Notes under the pieces: generated by a model
Told to the model about the DNA's origin: nothing
Seen by the model: only the letters and a program-made list of their open reading frames with translations
Database searches by the model: none
Shown here: in pieces, positions 11,255 through 23,377 of the stretch
How the letters are laid out: the number at the start of each line of letters is the position of its first letter
How positions within the stretch are numbered: position 1 is the first letter of the stretch
Made by a program: the position numbers and the translations under genes
Source of the DNA: Silene latifolia
Lineage: Eukaryota > Streptophyta > Magnoliopsida > Caryophyllales > Caryophyllaceae
Direction of reading: 5' to 3'
DNA: 64,000 bases
Assembly (NCBI RefSeq): GCF_048544455.1
Contig: NC_133536.1
Coordinates: 25,608,152-25,672,151 of the forward strand

Positions 11255-14200
11255 TTACGTACCCGTAACCATACATACCTGATCAAAAAGGAAAGGGTAA
11301 CGCTCTTTCATGATATCCTCTGCCTCCCATGTAGCTTCCTCGGTCTCGTGGTTAGACCAAAGGATCTTGAGCAAAACTGTCTCACCACCCCTAGTCTTTC
11401 TAACCTTTCGATCTAGGATCTGCTTAGGCATCTCAAGATATGATAAGGACTCATCTAGCTCTAAGCTCTCTGCCTCTAACACATGTGACGGGTCACTCAC
11501 ATACTTCCGCAGCTGCGATACATGAAACACATTATGCACTCTCTCTAACGCAGCTGGTAAAGCCAGACGATAAGCAACTTCCCCAACTCGCTCTAAGATC
11601 TCATAAGGTCCTATAAACTTCTGACTTAACTTGCCTTTCTTCCCAAATCTCATAACTCCACGCATTGGAGACACTTTCAGAAGAACCTTGTCCCCAACTT
11701 GAAACTCTATGTCCCGACGATGTAGATCTGCATAACTCTTCTGTCGATCCTGGGCTGCTCTCATCCGTTCCCTGATCATCCTAATCTGTTCCACCATCTC
11801 ATGCACCATCTCTGGTCCTAAAACCACTGCCTCGGAACTATCGTCCCAACAGATTGGACTCCTGCATCTCCTCCCATACAAAGCCTCGAACGGTGCCATA
11901 CCAATACTGGTGTGATAGCTGTTGTTGTAGGAAAATTCTATCAAGTCTAACCTCTGCTCCCAGCTACCACCAAAATCCATCACACAAGCTCGTAACATAT
12001 CCTCAAGGGTCTTGATTGTTCTCTCAGTCTGCCCATCTGTCGCAGGATGAAATGCTGTACTCATCTTCAAAGCTGTTCCCAACGATTCCTGCAACTCCTT
12101 CCAAAACCTTGATATAAATCTCGCATCTCTGTCAGACACTATGTCCTTAGGAACTCCATGTAAATTAAGCACGTTCTTTCGATAGGCCATAGCCAGTTGT
12201 GCCTTAGTCCATGTATCTTTCATTGGGACAAAGTGAGCTGACTTGGTCAAGCGATCCACTATCACCCAAATCATGTTGTTACCTTGTTGACTCTTCGGCA
12301 AACCCACAATGAAATCCATGGAAATGGATTCCCACTTCCACTCAGGCACCTCTAAGGACTGAATCTTACCTTGTGGTCTTCTTTGTTCCCCTTTAACTCT
12401 CTGGCATGTCAAACAACGGGACACAAACTCAGCTGTCTCTTTCTTCATCCCAGGCCACCAAAACGTTTTCTTCAAATCTTTGTATAGCTTATCTCCTCCT
12501 GGATGAACTGAATACGGTGTGCAATGCGCCTCTGCCATGATTGTCTTTTTCAGCCCCTCATCATTAGGAACACACCACCTACCATCAAACCTCAAACTAC
12601 CATCTGTATGAATAGAAAACCGGGACACTGTCCCTTTCTCCACCCCAGCTCTCCACTCCACCATCTTAGGATCCAAAGCTTGCTTATCCCGAATGTCATC
12701 ATAAAACTCCATATGTACTATCATATCACCCATGGCATCTCCTTTCTGCATCATATGAATCCCAAAGCTCGCTACCTCATCCCTCAGCCTCATCAAAGAT
12801 AGAGCTGTACACAAGGAATGTACACTCTTCCTACTCAAAGCATCAGCAACAACATTGGCCTTTCCTTCATGGTAGATGATTTCCATGTCGTAGTCGCCAA
12901 TCAACTCCATCCACCTCCTCTGTCTCATGTTCAACTCCTTTTGCGTGAAGATGTACTTAAGACTCTTGTGATCAGAAAATACCTTAAAGATTGCTCCATA
13001 AAGGTAATGTCTCCAAATCTTGAGAGCAAACACCACTGCACCCAACTCCAGATCATGTGTAGGGTAATTCTCCTCATAAGGCTTCAACTGCCTAGAAGCA
13101 TAGGCAATCACTTTACCACTCTGCATCAACACACATCCCAACCCATTTTTCGAGGCATCTGTATAAACCTCGAAATTCTCGCTCCCTTCAGGCAATGCTA
13201 GGACAGGAGCTGTGGTCAAACGCTCCTTTAATGTTTGGAACGCCGTCTCACAACTCTCATCCCAACGAAACCTATTCTCCTTCCTCATCAACGCCGTCAT
13301 CGGTCTAGCTATCTTGGAGAAATCTTTCACAAACCGTCTGTAGTATCCAGCTAAACCCAAGAAACTTCTCACCTCAGCAACATTCTTTGGTGCTTCCCAC
13401 TTTGTCACTGCTTCGATCTTCGCCGGATCCACAGCTACCCCATCTTTAGATATCACATGCCCCAGAAAAGCAACTTTCTCTAACCAGAACTCACACTTGG
13501 ACAGCTTAGCATACAACTCATGCTCCCTCAAAGTTTGCAACACGATTCTCAAATGCTCCTCATGCTCCTCCTTAGTCTTAGAGTAAACTAAGATGTCATC
13601 GATAAACACTACTACAAACTGATCCAAGAACTGTCTAAAGATCCTATTCATCAAATCCATAAACACTGCCGGTGCATTAGACAACCCAAACGGCATCACC
13701 ACATACTCATAATGGCCATACCTCGATGTGAAAGCTGTCTTTGGTATGTCCACTTCTCTAATCTTCACCTGATGGTACCCCGACCTCAAATCAATCTTAG
13801 AAAAGACTGTTGCACCACTCAACTGATCAAACAGGTCATCTATCCTTGGCAAAGGATACTTGTTCTTTATCGTCACTCGGTTCAACTCTCTGTAATCTAT
13901 GCATAACCTCAAAGTTCCATCTTTCTTCTTCACGAAAAGAACTGGTGCTCCCCAAGGCGATACACTTGGTCTAATGTATCCCTTCTCTATCAAATCATCC
14001 AACTGCTTCCTAAGCTCCTCCATCTCTTTAGGACCCATACGATACGGTGCCTTAGAGATTGGCCCCGTCCCTGGCTTCAACTCAACGGTGAAATCTATCT
14101 CCCTCTTCGGTGGCAACCCCGGAATCTCCTCTGGAAAAACATCTGCGAACTCTCCCACCACTGGTATCTCATCAACTGTCGGACTCTCTATCCGAATATC

Positions 14201-15346
14201 TCTCACATGGCACAAGATCAGAGGACATCCCTTCCTCAGATAAGACTTCAAGGTAACAGCTGCAATCAACTTAACCTTGGGTTTGACTAGAAACCCACGG
14301 TATGACACACTAACTCCCTTAGGGCCTCTTAAGGATACTTTCTTTTGATGACAGTCTATCTTAGCTTTATACTTTCCTAACCAATCCATCCCAACTATCA
14401 TCTCAAAACCATTAAAAGGAAACTCTAGCAAGTCTACAGGGAAATCGACTTGTCCAACTATCAAAGATACATCTCTAAACAACCTCCCACACGATACAGA
14501 CTCTCCCGAGGGTATGAAAACTTGCTCACTAACAGACTCATATACTCTCAAACCCAACTGTTTAACATGACTCGAAGACACAAACGACTGAGAAGCCCCC
14601 GAATCAAACAAAACAAACGTAGAAATACCATTAACAAGGAATGTACCGGTGATAACATGCTCATCCTCCTCAGCTGCTTTCTTTTCCATCATGAATAACT
14701 TGCCACTGGTCTTCTGCCCACCTCCCTGGACAGTACTGGCTGATGCAGTCGGCTTAGCACCCGACCCTTGATTGTTGTTGTTGTTGTTCATCGGTGTCTT
14801 CTGGTAAGAATTACCGCCGTTGCGGTTGCCTCCACTCTGGTAGCTCTGACCTCCACGGTTTGGCCATGATCCCGCCGGTCTGTTGCTCACGAAGCTCTGC
14901 GCAGGTCTCTGGAAAGATCCCGGTGCACTCGTGCACTCATGTCTCTTGTGGCCTACGCCACCACAACCAAAGCAGGTCACTCCCCAACTATTGCTCACAC
15001 TCCCACGGCCTCTCCCAAAGGAGATTCCAGCACTAAACCCAGACCCAGAAGAAAATCCCTTAGATTGATTGTGGTTGCCTTTCTTGAAATTAGATTGGCC
15101 ACCACCCTCGTTCTCAGACTTCCTCTTCTCTCCACCTGACCTCTCCTTAGCCATCTCCACTAGTCTCTCAGCTCTCCCAGCCCTCTCATACGCTTCCTTC
15201 ACATCCGTAAGGACTCCCACGGGTAACTTATCCATAATTGTCGTGGTTAGCCCTCTCTCAAACCTCAAAGCCAGATTCTCCTCACTCAAACCCATATCCT
15301 CAGCATATCTAGATTTCTCATTGAACTGCCTGTAGTACTCGACCAC
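11255..15346 (-). CDS. Gag C-terminus plus Pol polyprotein (chromovirus)
   Basis: An open frame of 1363 codons that continues the gag frame after one TGA at 15353-15355; the apparent start here is only the first permitted codon. In order: zinc knuckle C125-C128-H133-C138; aspartic protease DSGA at about 248; reverse transcriptase about 430-640 with the FIDD active site at 581-584; RNase H with D730, E767, D792, D835; integrase zinc site H941, H948, C978, C981 and catalytic D1011, D1072, E1108; GPY motif at 1246; C-terminal chromodomain about 1306-1353 with the EEATWE signature. The domain order and chromodomain place it in the Tekay (Del) chromoviruses, whose chromodomain is thought to steer integration to heterochromatin. 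All catalytic residues that I can check are present. Confidence 0.93.
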   Translation of the reverse strand: MVEYYRQFNEKSRYAEDMGLSEENLALRFERGLTTTIMDKLPVGVLTDVKEAYERAGRAERLVEMAKERSGGEKRKSENEGGGQSNFKKGNHNQSKGFSSGSGFSAGISFGRGRGSVSNSWGVTCFGCGGVGHKRHECTSAPGSFQRPAQSFVSNRPAGSWPNRGGQSYQSGGNRNGGNSYQKTPMNNNNNNQGSGAKPTASASTVQGGGQKTSGKLFMMEKKAAEEDEHVITGTFLVNGISTFVLFDSGASQSFVSSSHVKQLGLRVYESVSEQVFIPSGESVSCGRLFRDVSLIVGQVDFPVDLLEFPFNGFEMIVGMDWLGKYKAKIDCHQKKVSLRGPKGVSVSYRGFLVKPKVKLIAAVTLKSYLRKGCPLILCHVRDIRIESPTVDEIPVVGEFADVFPEEIPGLPPKREIDFTVELKPGTGPISKAPYRMGPKEMEELRKQLDDLIEKGYIRPSVSPWGAPVLFVKKKDGTLRLCIDYRELNRVTIKNKYPLPRIDDLFDQLSGATVFSKIDLRSGYHQVKIREVDIPKTAFTSRYGHYEYVVMPFGLSNAPAVFMDLMNRIFRQFLDQFVVVFIDDILVYSKTKEEHEEHLRIVLQTLREHELYAKLSKCEFWLEKVAFLGHVISKDGVAVDPAKIEAVTKWEAPKNVAEVRSFLGLAGYYRRFVKDFSKIARPMTALMRKENRFRWDESCETAFQTLKERLTTAPVLALPEGSENFEVYTDASKNGLGCVLMQSGKVIAYASRQLKPYEENYPTHDLELGAVVFALKIWRHYLYGAIFKVFSDHKSLKYIFTQKELNMRQRRWMELIGDYDMEIIYHEGKANVVADALSRKSVHSLCTALSLMRLRDEVASFGIHMMQKGDAMGDMIVHMEFYDDIRDKQALDPKMVEWRAGVEKGTVSRFSIHTDGSLRFDGRWCVPNDEGLKKTIMAEAHCTPYSVHPGGDKLYKDLKKTFWWPGMKKETAEFVSRCLTCQRVKGEQRRPQGKIQSLEVPEWKWESISMDFIVGLPKSQQGNNMIWVIVDRLTKSAHFVPMKDTWTKAQLAMAYRKNVLNLHGVPKDIVSDRDARFISRFWKELQESLGTALKMSTAFHPATDGQTERTIKTLEDMLRACVMDFGGSWEQRLDLIEFSYNNSYHTSIGMAPFEALYGRRCRSPICWDDSSEAVVLGPEMVHEMVEQIRMIRERMRAAQDRQKSYADLHRRDIEFQVGDKVLLKVSPMRGVMRFGKKGKLSQKFIGPYEILERVGEVAYRLALPAALERVHNVFHVSQLRKYVSDPSHVLEAESLELDESLSYLEMPKQILDRKVRKTRGGETVLLKILWSNHETEEATWEAEDIMKERYPFLFDQVCMVTGT

Positions 15347-15352
15347 GACATC

Positions 15353-15847
15353 TCAAAGAGTCATCTTAAACTTGTCGAACTCCTCTCTCAACTTACTCCT
15401 CACATGTTCTGGTACGAAATCCTTCCTCACAGCCCTACGAAACTCCTCCCAAGGTATAGCAGGTAACCCCTGGTTGGTGTATATCTCCTTGGCACTCACT
15501 TTCACTGAATCCCACCACTTGCCAGCTGCCTCCCTCAGATAAAATGCAGCCTGATCCACTCTCATCTCATCAGGACAGTGGACTAAATCTAGTATGTTCT
15601 CCATCTCCCTCAGCCAACTATCAAGAAGGTTAGGCTCCTCAATCCCCTTATACTCCTTCGGATTAAACCTCGCAATGTAGAGGCTAACTTTCGCATGGTC
15701 AACCTCCTTCTCCTTACTCTTATCCTTGTCCTCATTCACTCTCTTTAGGGTCTCAGTAAGAGCATCCTGGTGCTCTAACATCTTGACGATGTCGTCCGTA
15801 GTCATAAGCTCAGCTCTCGCATACAAAGCATTTCTCTTGGGCGGCAT
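15353..15847 (-). CDS. Gag N-terminal part (chromovirus capsid)
   Basis: The start is placed at ATG 15847 (MPPKRNALYAR), which matches the usual start of this gag family; the frame is open further upstream to 15949. It contains the retrotransposon gag core (ARFNPKEYKG, LLDSWLREME, AAFYLREAAGKWWDS). It ends at TGA 15353-15355, after which the same frame runs on as 11255-15346. In relatives gag and pol form one continuous frame. The stop is therefore either a disabling mutation or a low-level readthrough site. I favour mutation, because the context is not a classical readthrough signal. Confidence 0.85.
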   Translation of the reverse strand: MPPKRNALYARAELMTTDDIVKMLEHQDALTETLKRVNEDKDKSKEKEVDHAKVSLYIARFNPKEYKGIEEPNLLDSWLREMENILDLVHCPDEMRVDQAAFYLREAAGKWWDSVKVSAKEIYTNQGLPAIPWEEFRRAVRKDFVPEHVRSKLREEFDKFKMTL

Positions 15848-15926
15848 CTTGAAGCTATATAAGAAAGGGTAAACATGAACACACGTACTAAACCTCAAAA
15901 CACGAAAACGCGTTGCCCAGACCCTA

Positions 15927-16118
15927 CTCGATCGAGTATCCAAACCCACTCGATCGAGTAACGGGCTACTCGATCGAGTGCCACCATGTACTCGATCGAG
16001 TACCCAAACTCCAGAACTAAACAGACCTTCTGATCTCTAACCCACTCGATCGAGTATCTAGGCTACTCGATCGAGTGACCCCCTACTCGATCGAGTACCC
16101 CTAGTTACTCGATCGAGT
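15927..16118 (-). promoter_or_regulatory. Array of eight CTCGATCGAGT palindromes upstream of gag
   Basis: Eight exact copies, most about 20 bp apart with a longer gap near 15990-16040, followed by degenerate copies to about 16190. They lie in the untranslated leader between the primer-binding site and gag. Their role is unknown. They match the palindromes in the LTR promoter region. Confidence 0.8.
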
Positions 16119-16644
16119 GCCCCAAAACGCGATTCTGACTCAAAATCGTCAAAAACCTATCCGATCGAGTCAGCCTTACTCGATCAAGTACCACCAATAC
16201 GTAAAAGCTACCCGCATATTACGTCATAACTAACATGCCAACTTCCATAAAATTACATGATATCGTAATAAATATGTTACGTATCTACTCTACTATCAAC
16301 AAGGCACATTCATCATGCTATTAAAGCCACATTGTAAACTATTCAACATGTTATCATCACATTAACATGTTCCACATATCATTTCCTTTCACGTGCTCAA
16401 CTTCCTATTTCAACACCAAACAATCATCTCACTTCATCACTTTGTTGCACAAGTTAATCAATCACACAGATGACTCGACAAACATTTTCCCCATGTGACC
16501 GGTTCAAAGTTGTAGGGCGACCCCTTGCGACTTTAGGACGTCTCCCAAGCCTTTGCACTAGCTCCTACAACTTCTACCCCGGGTTCATTTTAATTGACTC
16601 CCTATGTTCATTAAGTTCATTGGTTACAGGTTTCAGGATCGTCG

Positions 16645-16656
16645 CTCTGATACCAT
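16645..16656 (-). other. Primer-binding site of the Tekay-type element
   Basis: On the minus strand TGGTATCAGAGC, two bases from the 5' LTR. It is complementary to the 3' end of initiator methionine tRNA, the usual primer for these elements. Confidence 0.9.
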
Positions 16657-16658
16657 TT

Positions 16659-18010
16659 GTAATACCCCCATACTCCGAGTGCCTTATCAGGACCACTCAG
16701 GTATGAAGACATCACCATCTCGGTCGCCCGAGGTATGATAATCAAATAGACAAAACAGAAACAACATTTATTGTAAATAGTTTAATGAATAAATACAATC
16801 CTTGAAACCAAACTGAAAGTACAATACATTATTCCAAACTATCTGTTCTCAACTGAAATATAAATAAATGCTAGACTACCGCGGAAGACTCTATCGTCAT
16901 GTCGTGGCCATCCCAGCTATCCCCGTACTCATCTCTATACCTGTTCAATATCTGCTCACCATCCCCGAATGGATCACCGCAGGTTTACAAAACAACACCG
17001 GGGTCAGTACTAATCACACAATCAACATAGATAACGATAGCAAGATACACAGACAGCTGAACTGTCACACACACACACACACACACACACACCAACTCCC
17101 ATCATCTCAACACTGACTGTCCACTGGACCAGCCCTGCCAGTGGGGGACCGCAGCCGTTCCCACCTAAGCCCCGCTCATCGTACGAGCGATAACCCTGTC
17201 CATTAATGTGCACATCCCCTTTCGTGGCGGGTTCCACGAAGGGCGAAACTAGGGCGTGAAGTCACTCCCGCAAGTGACCCCACTCAGCCGAGAACGCATC
17301 TCGAGAACCAATCAAGAACAAACACAACCACAATCACAATCATAAATCATAATCATATAGCAAACAGCTAACTACAGCACATCACCAACATCCCATTATG
17401 GGACTAATACTGAGTAGGAAATCCTACCTGGAAAGCACAACACGCAGACGGTATCTACAGCTGTATCAAAATGGCTCCTCTACGAATTCTCCTCCTATCA
17501 TACATAACACATAAAGACTACCATTCAATTACTACTCATAAAAACCCCCAATTCCCAAATTAGGGTTTCATCAATCTTATCAAAACATAATATAAATTAT
17601 ACTAAAAGCTTACCCTCGACGCAAGGAATCCAACGACGCGAACTACGATGCAAACTGATCGTCTGAACTCCGGGAATTGTCAAGAACGCGATTAGGAAGG
17701 AGAACCACTTGCTTTCTCTCTTAAACAGGTTTTAGGTTTTGTAAAAAGTGATTTAGAACAAAGACGAATTTGTTTAAATACCTAAATCGCGTAATTAACA
17801 AAATCCGAGAAAAACCCCCGCAAAACCGGACACTCGATCGAGTACCAAAGGTACTCGATCGAGTACCCCCCTACTCGATCGAGTGCCCCAGCTACTCGAT
17901 CGAGTGCCCAACAGGTCAGAAACTATTTAACTTCGCAACTTGCCCTTACTCGACAGAGTAAGGGCTACTCGATAGAGTACCCCCAAGACATATAAATACG
18001 GAGTATTACA
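16659..18010 (-). repeat. 5' LTR of the Tekay-type element
   Basis: 1352 bp, the partner of 9689-11032. It carries the promoter for the minus-strand transcript. Four CTCGATCGAGT palindromes (17833-17905) lie upstream of a TATTTAAA box near 17773. A (CA)n run near 17068-17091 is longer than in the other LTR. Confidence 0.92.
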
Positions 18011-18366
18011 TCGAGGTCAACTCGAGCCTATATATAATTGTTGAATTTTCGTTTTTTCTCTCTCTCGATATTTTCAATAAGAAGGCTCGGAAGTTTTATA
18101 TACAAATATCGGAAAATCAATTAATTTTTTTTATATGTGTGATACAAATATATAATCATGACAAAATACTTTTATAAAATATGAACAATATCTTATCTAA
18201 TTACACAAGTTCGAGCCGCTCACGAACTTTTCAAGTCGAGCCAACGTTAGCTAGGCTTGACTGGTTAAGCTCTCGAGCCGAGCCTGAGTCGAGCTCACAC
18301 GAGCCGAGCTTTGACGGAGTTGAACTCGAGTTGCTTGTGAGCTGTCTCGTCTCATTAACAGCCCTA

Positions 18367-19540
18367 CTTCAACCAATACCTTGACCTTGGCCGTTGACCA
18401 CCGTGACCGTGGAAGGGGACGTTGACCGACGGGTTTGACCACCGTCGGGTCAACCGTGACATGGGGGCGTGTTTGTGACGATGTTTGCGGAATTATTTTG
18501 GGCAGGTTACATCTTAAATTCATTAATAAGATTAGTTAATAATTATACATAATTTAATTGTTTGTTTAGGTGGTGAATTTGCGGAAGAGGCTTTATGATT
18601 ATTTGATTGATTGAGAAGATTTTTGCTAAAGGTAGGTTAACTACTCAAGTATGTTACTTGGTTAATTGGTGATGGTTAAAAGAGTTTTGTTATAAGAGTT
18701 GTCTTGGACATATCGTCACAATTTGTTGTGTTGAGCATATTGATATAATTGTTGTCTTGCGTATCTCATAATCATATTATTATCATTGTTGGTTTGTTTT
18801 CTATTGTTGGTTGGTAATGTGAAAGAGAATTGGTAATGCTTTGAGATTATTTGGTCGGTCAGGCACGAGGATGTGGAAGAGTCGTGGTCCTGTACGGTTT
18901 TGGTCGGCCAGGCACGACGGTGTTCGGAGGTTGCCGTGGACTTGAGCAGTACACCGTGTGGTGTCAGTTGCGTTATGGCTTGGTTGTGGCGTATGACGTG
19001 GCACAGGATTGAGCCATGTGTGTGACGGTCTTGGTTTGTGTTTGTTAATTATATTTTATTGCGGGTTATCGTATTATTATTGTTGTTTAGTTATCCTACT
19101 CAACCTCGTGGTTGACTGTGTATTCGTGAATACCTGTTATGAACCAAATATTGGGGAGCAGATTGATTTCAGGTTAGCTTGTAAGAAGTGCTGGATGCTT
19201 AACGGGGGAGCTTGGGATAATGAGATTATCACTTGAGTCTAGAGATCGCCTTAAAGTTATTCAGACACTATTTATTTGATTTCAGTTGCAGTTGTTTTAA
19301 ACGTACTTTGTAATAATTAATTAGCGCGTTGGAATTTTGTAAGAAAACTCTTTTGAGGCACTTTAATTTATATCGTCTTAAAGTATTTGGTAATTGTTTG
19401 TCTTTATACCTACTATCTCAGGCAACTGAGATGGTAACATCTTTATTTACTTGAGAATGTGTTGCTAAAGGCTCTCAAATAAATGGGGGTGTTACACTGC
19501 ATTTGTCATGTGGTCCGTCTTTCATGATTGCGCTTCAACC
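18367..19540 (+). repeat. Tandem LTR unit, copy C
   Basis: Third copy of the unit of 4638-5752, uninterrupted. The degraded LTR ends at 19496 (GGGGGTGTTACA). It has an extra segment near 18975-19015 absent from the other copies. It is followed directly by the third hAT copy. Confidence 0.78.
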
Positions 19541-20042
19541 TAGGGGTGTTAACGAGTCGAGCCGAGCCCGAGCTTGGCTTTGCTCGGCTTGTGATCATAA
19601 AGAAAAACTCGAGCTCGAGCCAATCTCGAGCTTGAAAAAATTGTGCTCGTTATCAAGCTTGCGAGATTTAACGCGAGCTCGTGCTAAAATCGAGGTCAAC
19701 TCAAGCCTATATATAATTGTTGAATTTTTTTTTTCTCTCTCGATATTTTCAATAACAAGGCTCGAAAGTTTTACATACAAATATTGGAAAATCAATTAAA
19801 CATTTTTTATATGTGTGATACAAATATATAATCATGACAAAATATTTTTATAAAATATGAATAATATCTTATCTTATTACACAAGTTCGAGCCGCTCACG
19901 AGTTTTTCGAGTCGAGCCAACGTTAGCTCGGCTTGACTGGTTAAACTCTCGACCCGAGCCCGAGTCGAGCTCACACGAGCCGAGCTTTGATCGAGCCGAA
20001 CTCGAGTTGCTCGCGAGTTGTCTCGTCTCATTAACAGTCGTA
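19541..20042. mobile_element. Non-autonomous hAT element, copy 3
   Basis: Flanked by CTTCAACC at 19533-19540 and 20043-20050. Termini are TAGGGGTGTTAA and, reverse-complemented, TACGACTGTTAA (two changes in the right end). Internal GAGCTCGAGC arrays match copies 1 and 2. The tandem array ends about 18 bp further on, at 20058. Confidence 0.87.
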
Positions 20043-20059
20043 CTTCAACCAATACCTTA

Positions 20060-20935
20060 GAGCTTGTTTGGATATCAAAATAGATGAGAAATAGAGGGGA
20101 TAGAGAATAAGGTATAAGGGGAAAATAATTCCCTCCAAATTTCTCCTCTCCTCTATTTCCTTCCTAGATCACCCACCCACCCCACAAAAAAAAAAAAAGA
20201 ATTCGAACAAGACGTAAGATAATTTTCGCTAAAATGATCTTCTCACGCATTTCTTTATACGAATAACGATTTTTCTAAAGACTTAAATGAAAAGTTTAAC
20301 CATAAATATGACATTGAAATTTGAAAAAGTGCTTCATTATTCTAATTCTTCCATAATATTTTTGTTAAACTTTCCATTTAAGACTTATTAATATGTGCTC
20401 TTCGGGCATATTTTAGAAAAACCGTTAAGAGGGTAATTTGTTATATTATCCCCTCTCGTTTATTACGTCTTTTTTTTTTCTTTCAAATGGCCTTGATAAA
20501 TGAAGATATCAGTTATTTGAACTGATAAAGTAGTGAGATATTTTATTAATGACCAGAATTTAAATTCTATTAGTATAAAATTTGTCATTGTGATTCCTTC
20601 TACATAACAAAAAAAATTGACCATAATGAATGTCTTAATTGCACCTAGTTGTAGCTTAAATAATCTAGTTAAATTCAAGGAACAACTCGTGAAAATTAAT
20701 ACTACTAGGAACATAATGAAGAATAATAATGATGGTCAAGGCACGTGTTTTGTGTTGATTAATACGGACTACGACTTGAGATGGCCGGTGCAAATAATTG
20801 GTAGGCGTCATACCTTATGAACCACTCTATGATACGGAGTAGATCACTCGTACTACTTCCTCATTACACTTTCTTCATGCGCCATTTTATTATTCTAATG
20901 AGGACATTTTTTGTAAGAACATTATTTATGATATA
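20060..20935. other. Intergenic DNA, no supported gene
   Basis: AT-rich. It opens with AGAGCTTGTTTGGATATC, a phrase typical of MITE ends, and has A/T runs and no recognisable domain. A 67-codon open frame at 20617-20820 has plausible composition but no match I can name. Confidence 0.45.
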
Positions 20936-21193
20936 CTCCCTCCATTCAACTCCACTTTACAACTTTCATTTATCACGTTTGCCAACGCAATTTTTAGACG
21001 ATAAATATCGTTAGCTGCGTATTTGCAAAAATTATAAAAGTTAGATATTTTTAATGTACTCTTAAAGACGAATCAAATAAGATCCCGCATGAATATATTT
21101 TCACTTATGTATCGAGAGAAAATTAAAGTTGAATGTTCGCTTGTGAATAGTGCGCAAAAGAGAAACTTGTAAAGTGGAGTTGAATGGAGGGAG
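20936..21193. mobile_element. Stowaway-type MITE
   Basis: Termini CTCCCTCCATTCAACTCCA and its inverted partner TGGAGTTGAATGGAGGGAG are almost perfect and are flanked by the TA dinucleotide on both sides, as for Tc1/mariner-derived Stowaway elements. 258 bp, non-coding. Confidence 0.9.
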
Positions 21194-21243
21194 TAGTTGT
21201 GTGCCAAAAAATACGGAGTAATTTAGAAGACTTCATCTGCACC

Positions 21244-21320
21244 AGTAAATAATTTACATTTGCTTTATTTTGTGAGAGGAAAATAAAGTAAATGTAAATT
21301 ATAGACTGAGACGGAGGAAG
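21244..21320. mobile_element. Degenerate 90-bp-family Stowaway MITE
   Basis: The foldback arms AATTTACATTTGCTTTATTTT and AAAATAAAGTAAATGTAAATT surround TGTGAGAGG, and the right end reads GACGGAGG. It is clearly related to the intact copies at 30559-30648 and 43639-43728. The left terminus is eroded. Confidence 0.6.
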
Positions 21321-23137
21321 TTCTAGATATCAATAATCATATAAAAAGGTTGGGTTCGCCTCACACTTATGAATAAGATTATAAGATGATATAATGAGAA
21401 TAAAGGTTTCTAGTATTTAAGCTTAAGACTTAAAACTTGAAGAATGTTTTCTATAATCATTTCGTTATTTGTTCATCGAATCTATATTAAAAAATGATTC
21501 AATTCAATGTTTTTTTATATTAGATAAATACCTTATTTATTACAGAGTATAATAGTATATATACTTCGTAATAAATTTAGCAGTTCTTATTGATAATAAG
21601 GCCAATAGTTTTCTGTAGTAACTGTTCAAAGTATATATCAGTGATCCTTGTTTCCAAATCTCGACCTCTTTAACATTAATAATAGACAAAATATTGTTTA
21701 AGACGAATATATCCGTTAAACAAGAAACGAGTCAAATAAATGCATTGAGTAAAAAAAAAAAGAAACATAATGCATAGGGAATGACAAATTCTTCTCTCAT
21801 CTATGTATATAGGGTGGTATTTGACTCGTTTGACACTTCAGACAGATATAATCAAATATACTTAACATGGATATAACCGTTTTAAGAGAAATCAACTGTT
21901 GATGAAAGGTCTAAAAGTTTTAATTTGGAGGCTTAAGAACGTCTATGATTATCCAAGCTATGGCCAATGTGCATCGTCCCATCATGAAGAACAAGAAACA
22001 TTCTAAGTTAAGCACAAGACCAGGAGGTGTCGGCGGAAGGTGGCTTATTCCCCCCGTCGAAGTCATGTGACCCAAGCTAGTATTCATATGAAGAAAAGAT
22101 CTTCGGTCTCTCTCGACTTTTCTCTTTGTATTTGCAGGTACACCAAGGAAATTGCAGCAGTTAGGAGAGCTAAAAGAAAGGGGACAGATCAATTCCACTT
22201 TGACGACTTTTATCATCCACCCTATAAGAAGAGTCGTCTTACTTTTTCTGTTTCAAGTTCATGTAACATTAGTACGGTTCGTTGGTTTTCTAGTAGTCTG
22301 CAGAACTTCAGTATCCCGGGGTTTGTAGTGTAACAAACTTTGTTTTATTTAATACCAGTTTATTGTTGTCAAAAAAAAAAAAAAAAAAAGCATAAGAAAA
22401 AGCTAAGGCATGACCGCATGAGATCCATATTAGTATATTACCGCACATATACAAATTCCATGCGCGCCGTAATTAAAGAACGACATATATTTAGTGATAT
22501 CACTCCAAATTTCAAACCTCTTCTGTATTTTGTCGGTCTACATTTGCTTCCACGTCCTCAATATATACATTTTTTTTCATGAGGTGATCTATAAAGCATA
22601 ATCTTGTGATGTCTAAATTTCAAACGTGGGATGCATGCATAAGATTTGGACTTAGTATGAGAGAATAATATTAATAATGTAAAAAGTGTTCAAAAAGGTT
22701 GTTCGTGGTCCAACAACTCTTAATTGTACTAGGCATTCACTTACTACCACTTTTTGGATTGGAATATTTAGACCTAATAAAGATCTCATTAAAGATTTGA
22801 TCAAATATATAGGAGAAAACGTTTTTCTTGGGTGTAAATCTGGGTAGTGTACACTGTCTAAATGGCAGATCAAAGAATTTGCTTCATTTCCATAAATAGG
22901 GATCAAATTCCTGATCTCATGGTTAAGTGATGGGATAAGCAACCAGTACACCAAGCCTATTTAATTTGAAAACTTTATAGATAATGAGGAGTACAAACTA
23001 CAAAACACAATTAGGTTAGAACCTTATTAGGTATCACTTGATACCATACTTGACGGAGTAATGACCATTCCTTCGTCGTGTTCTCTTACTTTTGATGCAA
23101 AACAACCACTTGCAATATCCAATTCAACTTCCCGCAA
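21321..23137. other. Intergenic DNA without a supported gene
   Basis: AT-rich. An open frame at 22040-22333 follows a possible 3' splice site (TTTGTATTTGCAG at about 22127-22139), and an A run occurs at 22371-22389. This could be a retroposed or 3' gene fragment, but no family is recognised. Around 22790-22970 the minus strand has weak tRNA-like SINE signals (TGGTTGCTTATCCC, GAATTTGATCCC). Confidence 0.4.
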
Positions 23138-23377
23138 GGGTGGTCAGATGGAGCCTAGTGATTAAAACATGGGTGCAACTCTCAATGGATCTCAGGTTCA
23201 AGCCTCTTTAGAAGCAATATTATGGAGTATTAATAGCCTGGGGTTATGCCTCCTAGACTTCGAGTCTGTCACCCTCGGGTGGCTAACCTGGTGTACGTGG
23301 TTTGCAGGTTATCACGTATACTCGGCGGTTTACCCAGTGCGCACCGAAAGTAGAGGCTGCGAGTTAAATATCTGATT
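23138..23377 (+). mobile_element. tRNA-derived SINE
   Basis: An RNA polymerase III A box-like TGGAGCCTAGTGA (23149-23161) and a good B box GGTTCAAGCC (23195-23204), spaced as in tRNA-derived SINEs. The tRNA-unrelated body ends in CAGTGCGCACCGAAAGTAGA and GGCTGCGAGTT, phrases common at the ends of Au-like plant SINEs. The tail is short and the target duplication was not resolved. Confidence 0.7.

Larger units (their letters stand above)
9689..18010 (-). mobile_element. Ty3/gypsy chromovirus, Tekay type, near-complete
   Basis: Two LTRs (9689-11032 and 16659-18010), a primer-binding site next to the 5' LTR (16645-16656), a polypurine tract next to the 3' LTR, and gag, protease, reverse transcriptase, RNase H, integrase and chromodomain in gypsy order. 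Total 8322 bp. The LTRs are nearly identical, so the insertion is young. One in-frame stop separates gag from the rest. The expected 5-bp target duplication is not clear: the flanks are CTCTT on the left and TCGAG on the right. Either one flank has changed or the copy is recombinant. Confidence 0.93.
9547..18366. mobile_element. Non-autonomous hAT element, copy 2, split by a chromovirus
   Basis: Left part 9547-9688, right part 18011-18366. The outer flanks CTTCAACC (9539-9546, 18367-18374) and termini TAGGGGTGTTAA and, reverse-complemented, TAGGGCTGTTAA match copies 1 and 3. Without the insert it would be about 498 bp. The Tekay-type retrotransposon at 9689-18010 inserted between the AGCCAAA and TCGAGGTC words that are adjacent in copy 1. 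Confidence 0.85.

Noticed and set aside
11310..15335. Plus-strand open frames opposite the retrotransposon polyprotein
   Set aside because: They are antisense shadows of the long minus-strand gag-pol frame.
15353..15355. Programmed stop-codon readthrough between gag and pol
   Set aside because: The bases after TGA do not form a classical readthrough context, and relatives usually have one continuous frame; a mutation is simpler.
20617..20820. 67-codon open frame as a gene
   Set aside because: Composition is plausible, but there is no recognisable family, no clear promoter or splice context, and the surrounding DNA is repeat-like.
22040..22389. Retroposed gene with an A tail
   Set aside because: A possible splice acceptor and an A run are present, but I could not find a matching target duplication or recognise the protein.
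22790..22970. Second SINE on the minus strand
   Set aside because: The A and B boxes are weak and no tail or target duplication could be defined, so it was not given as a separate element.
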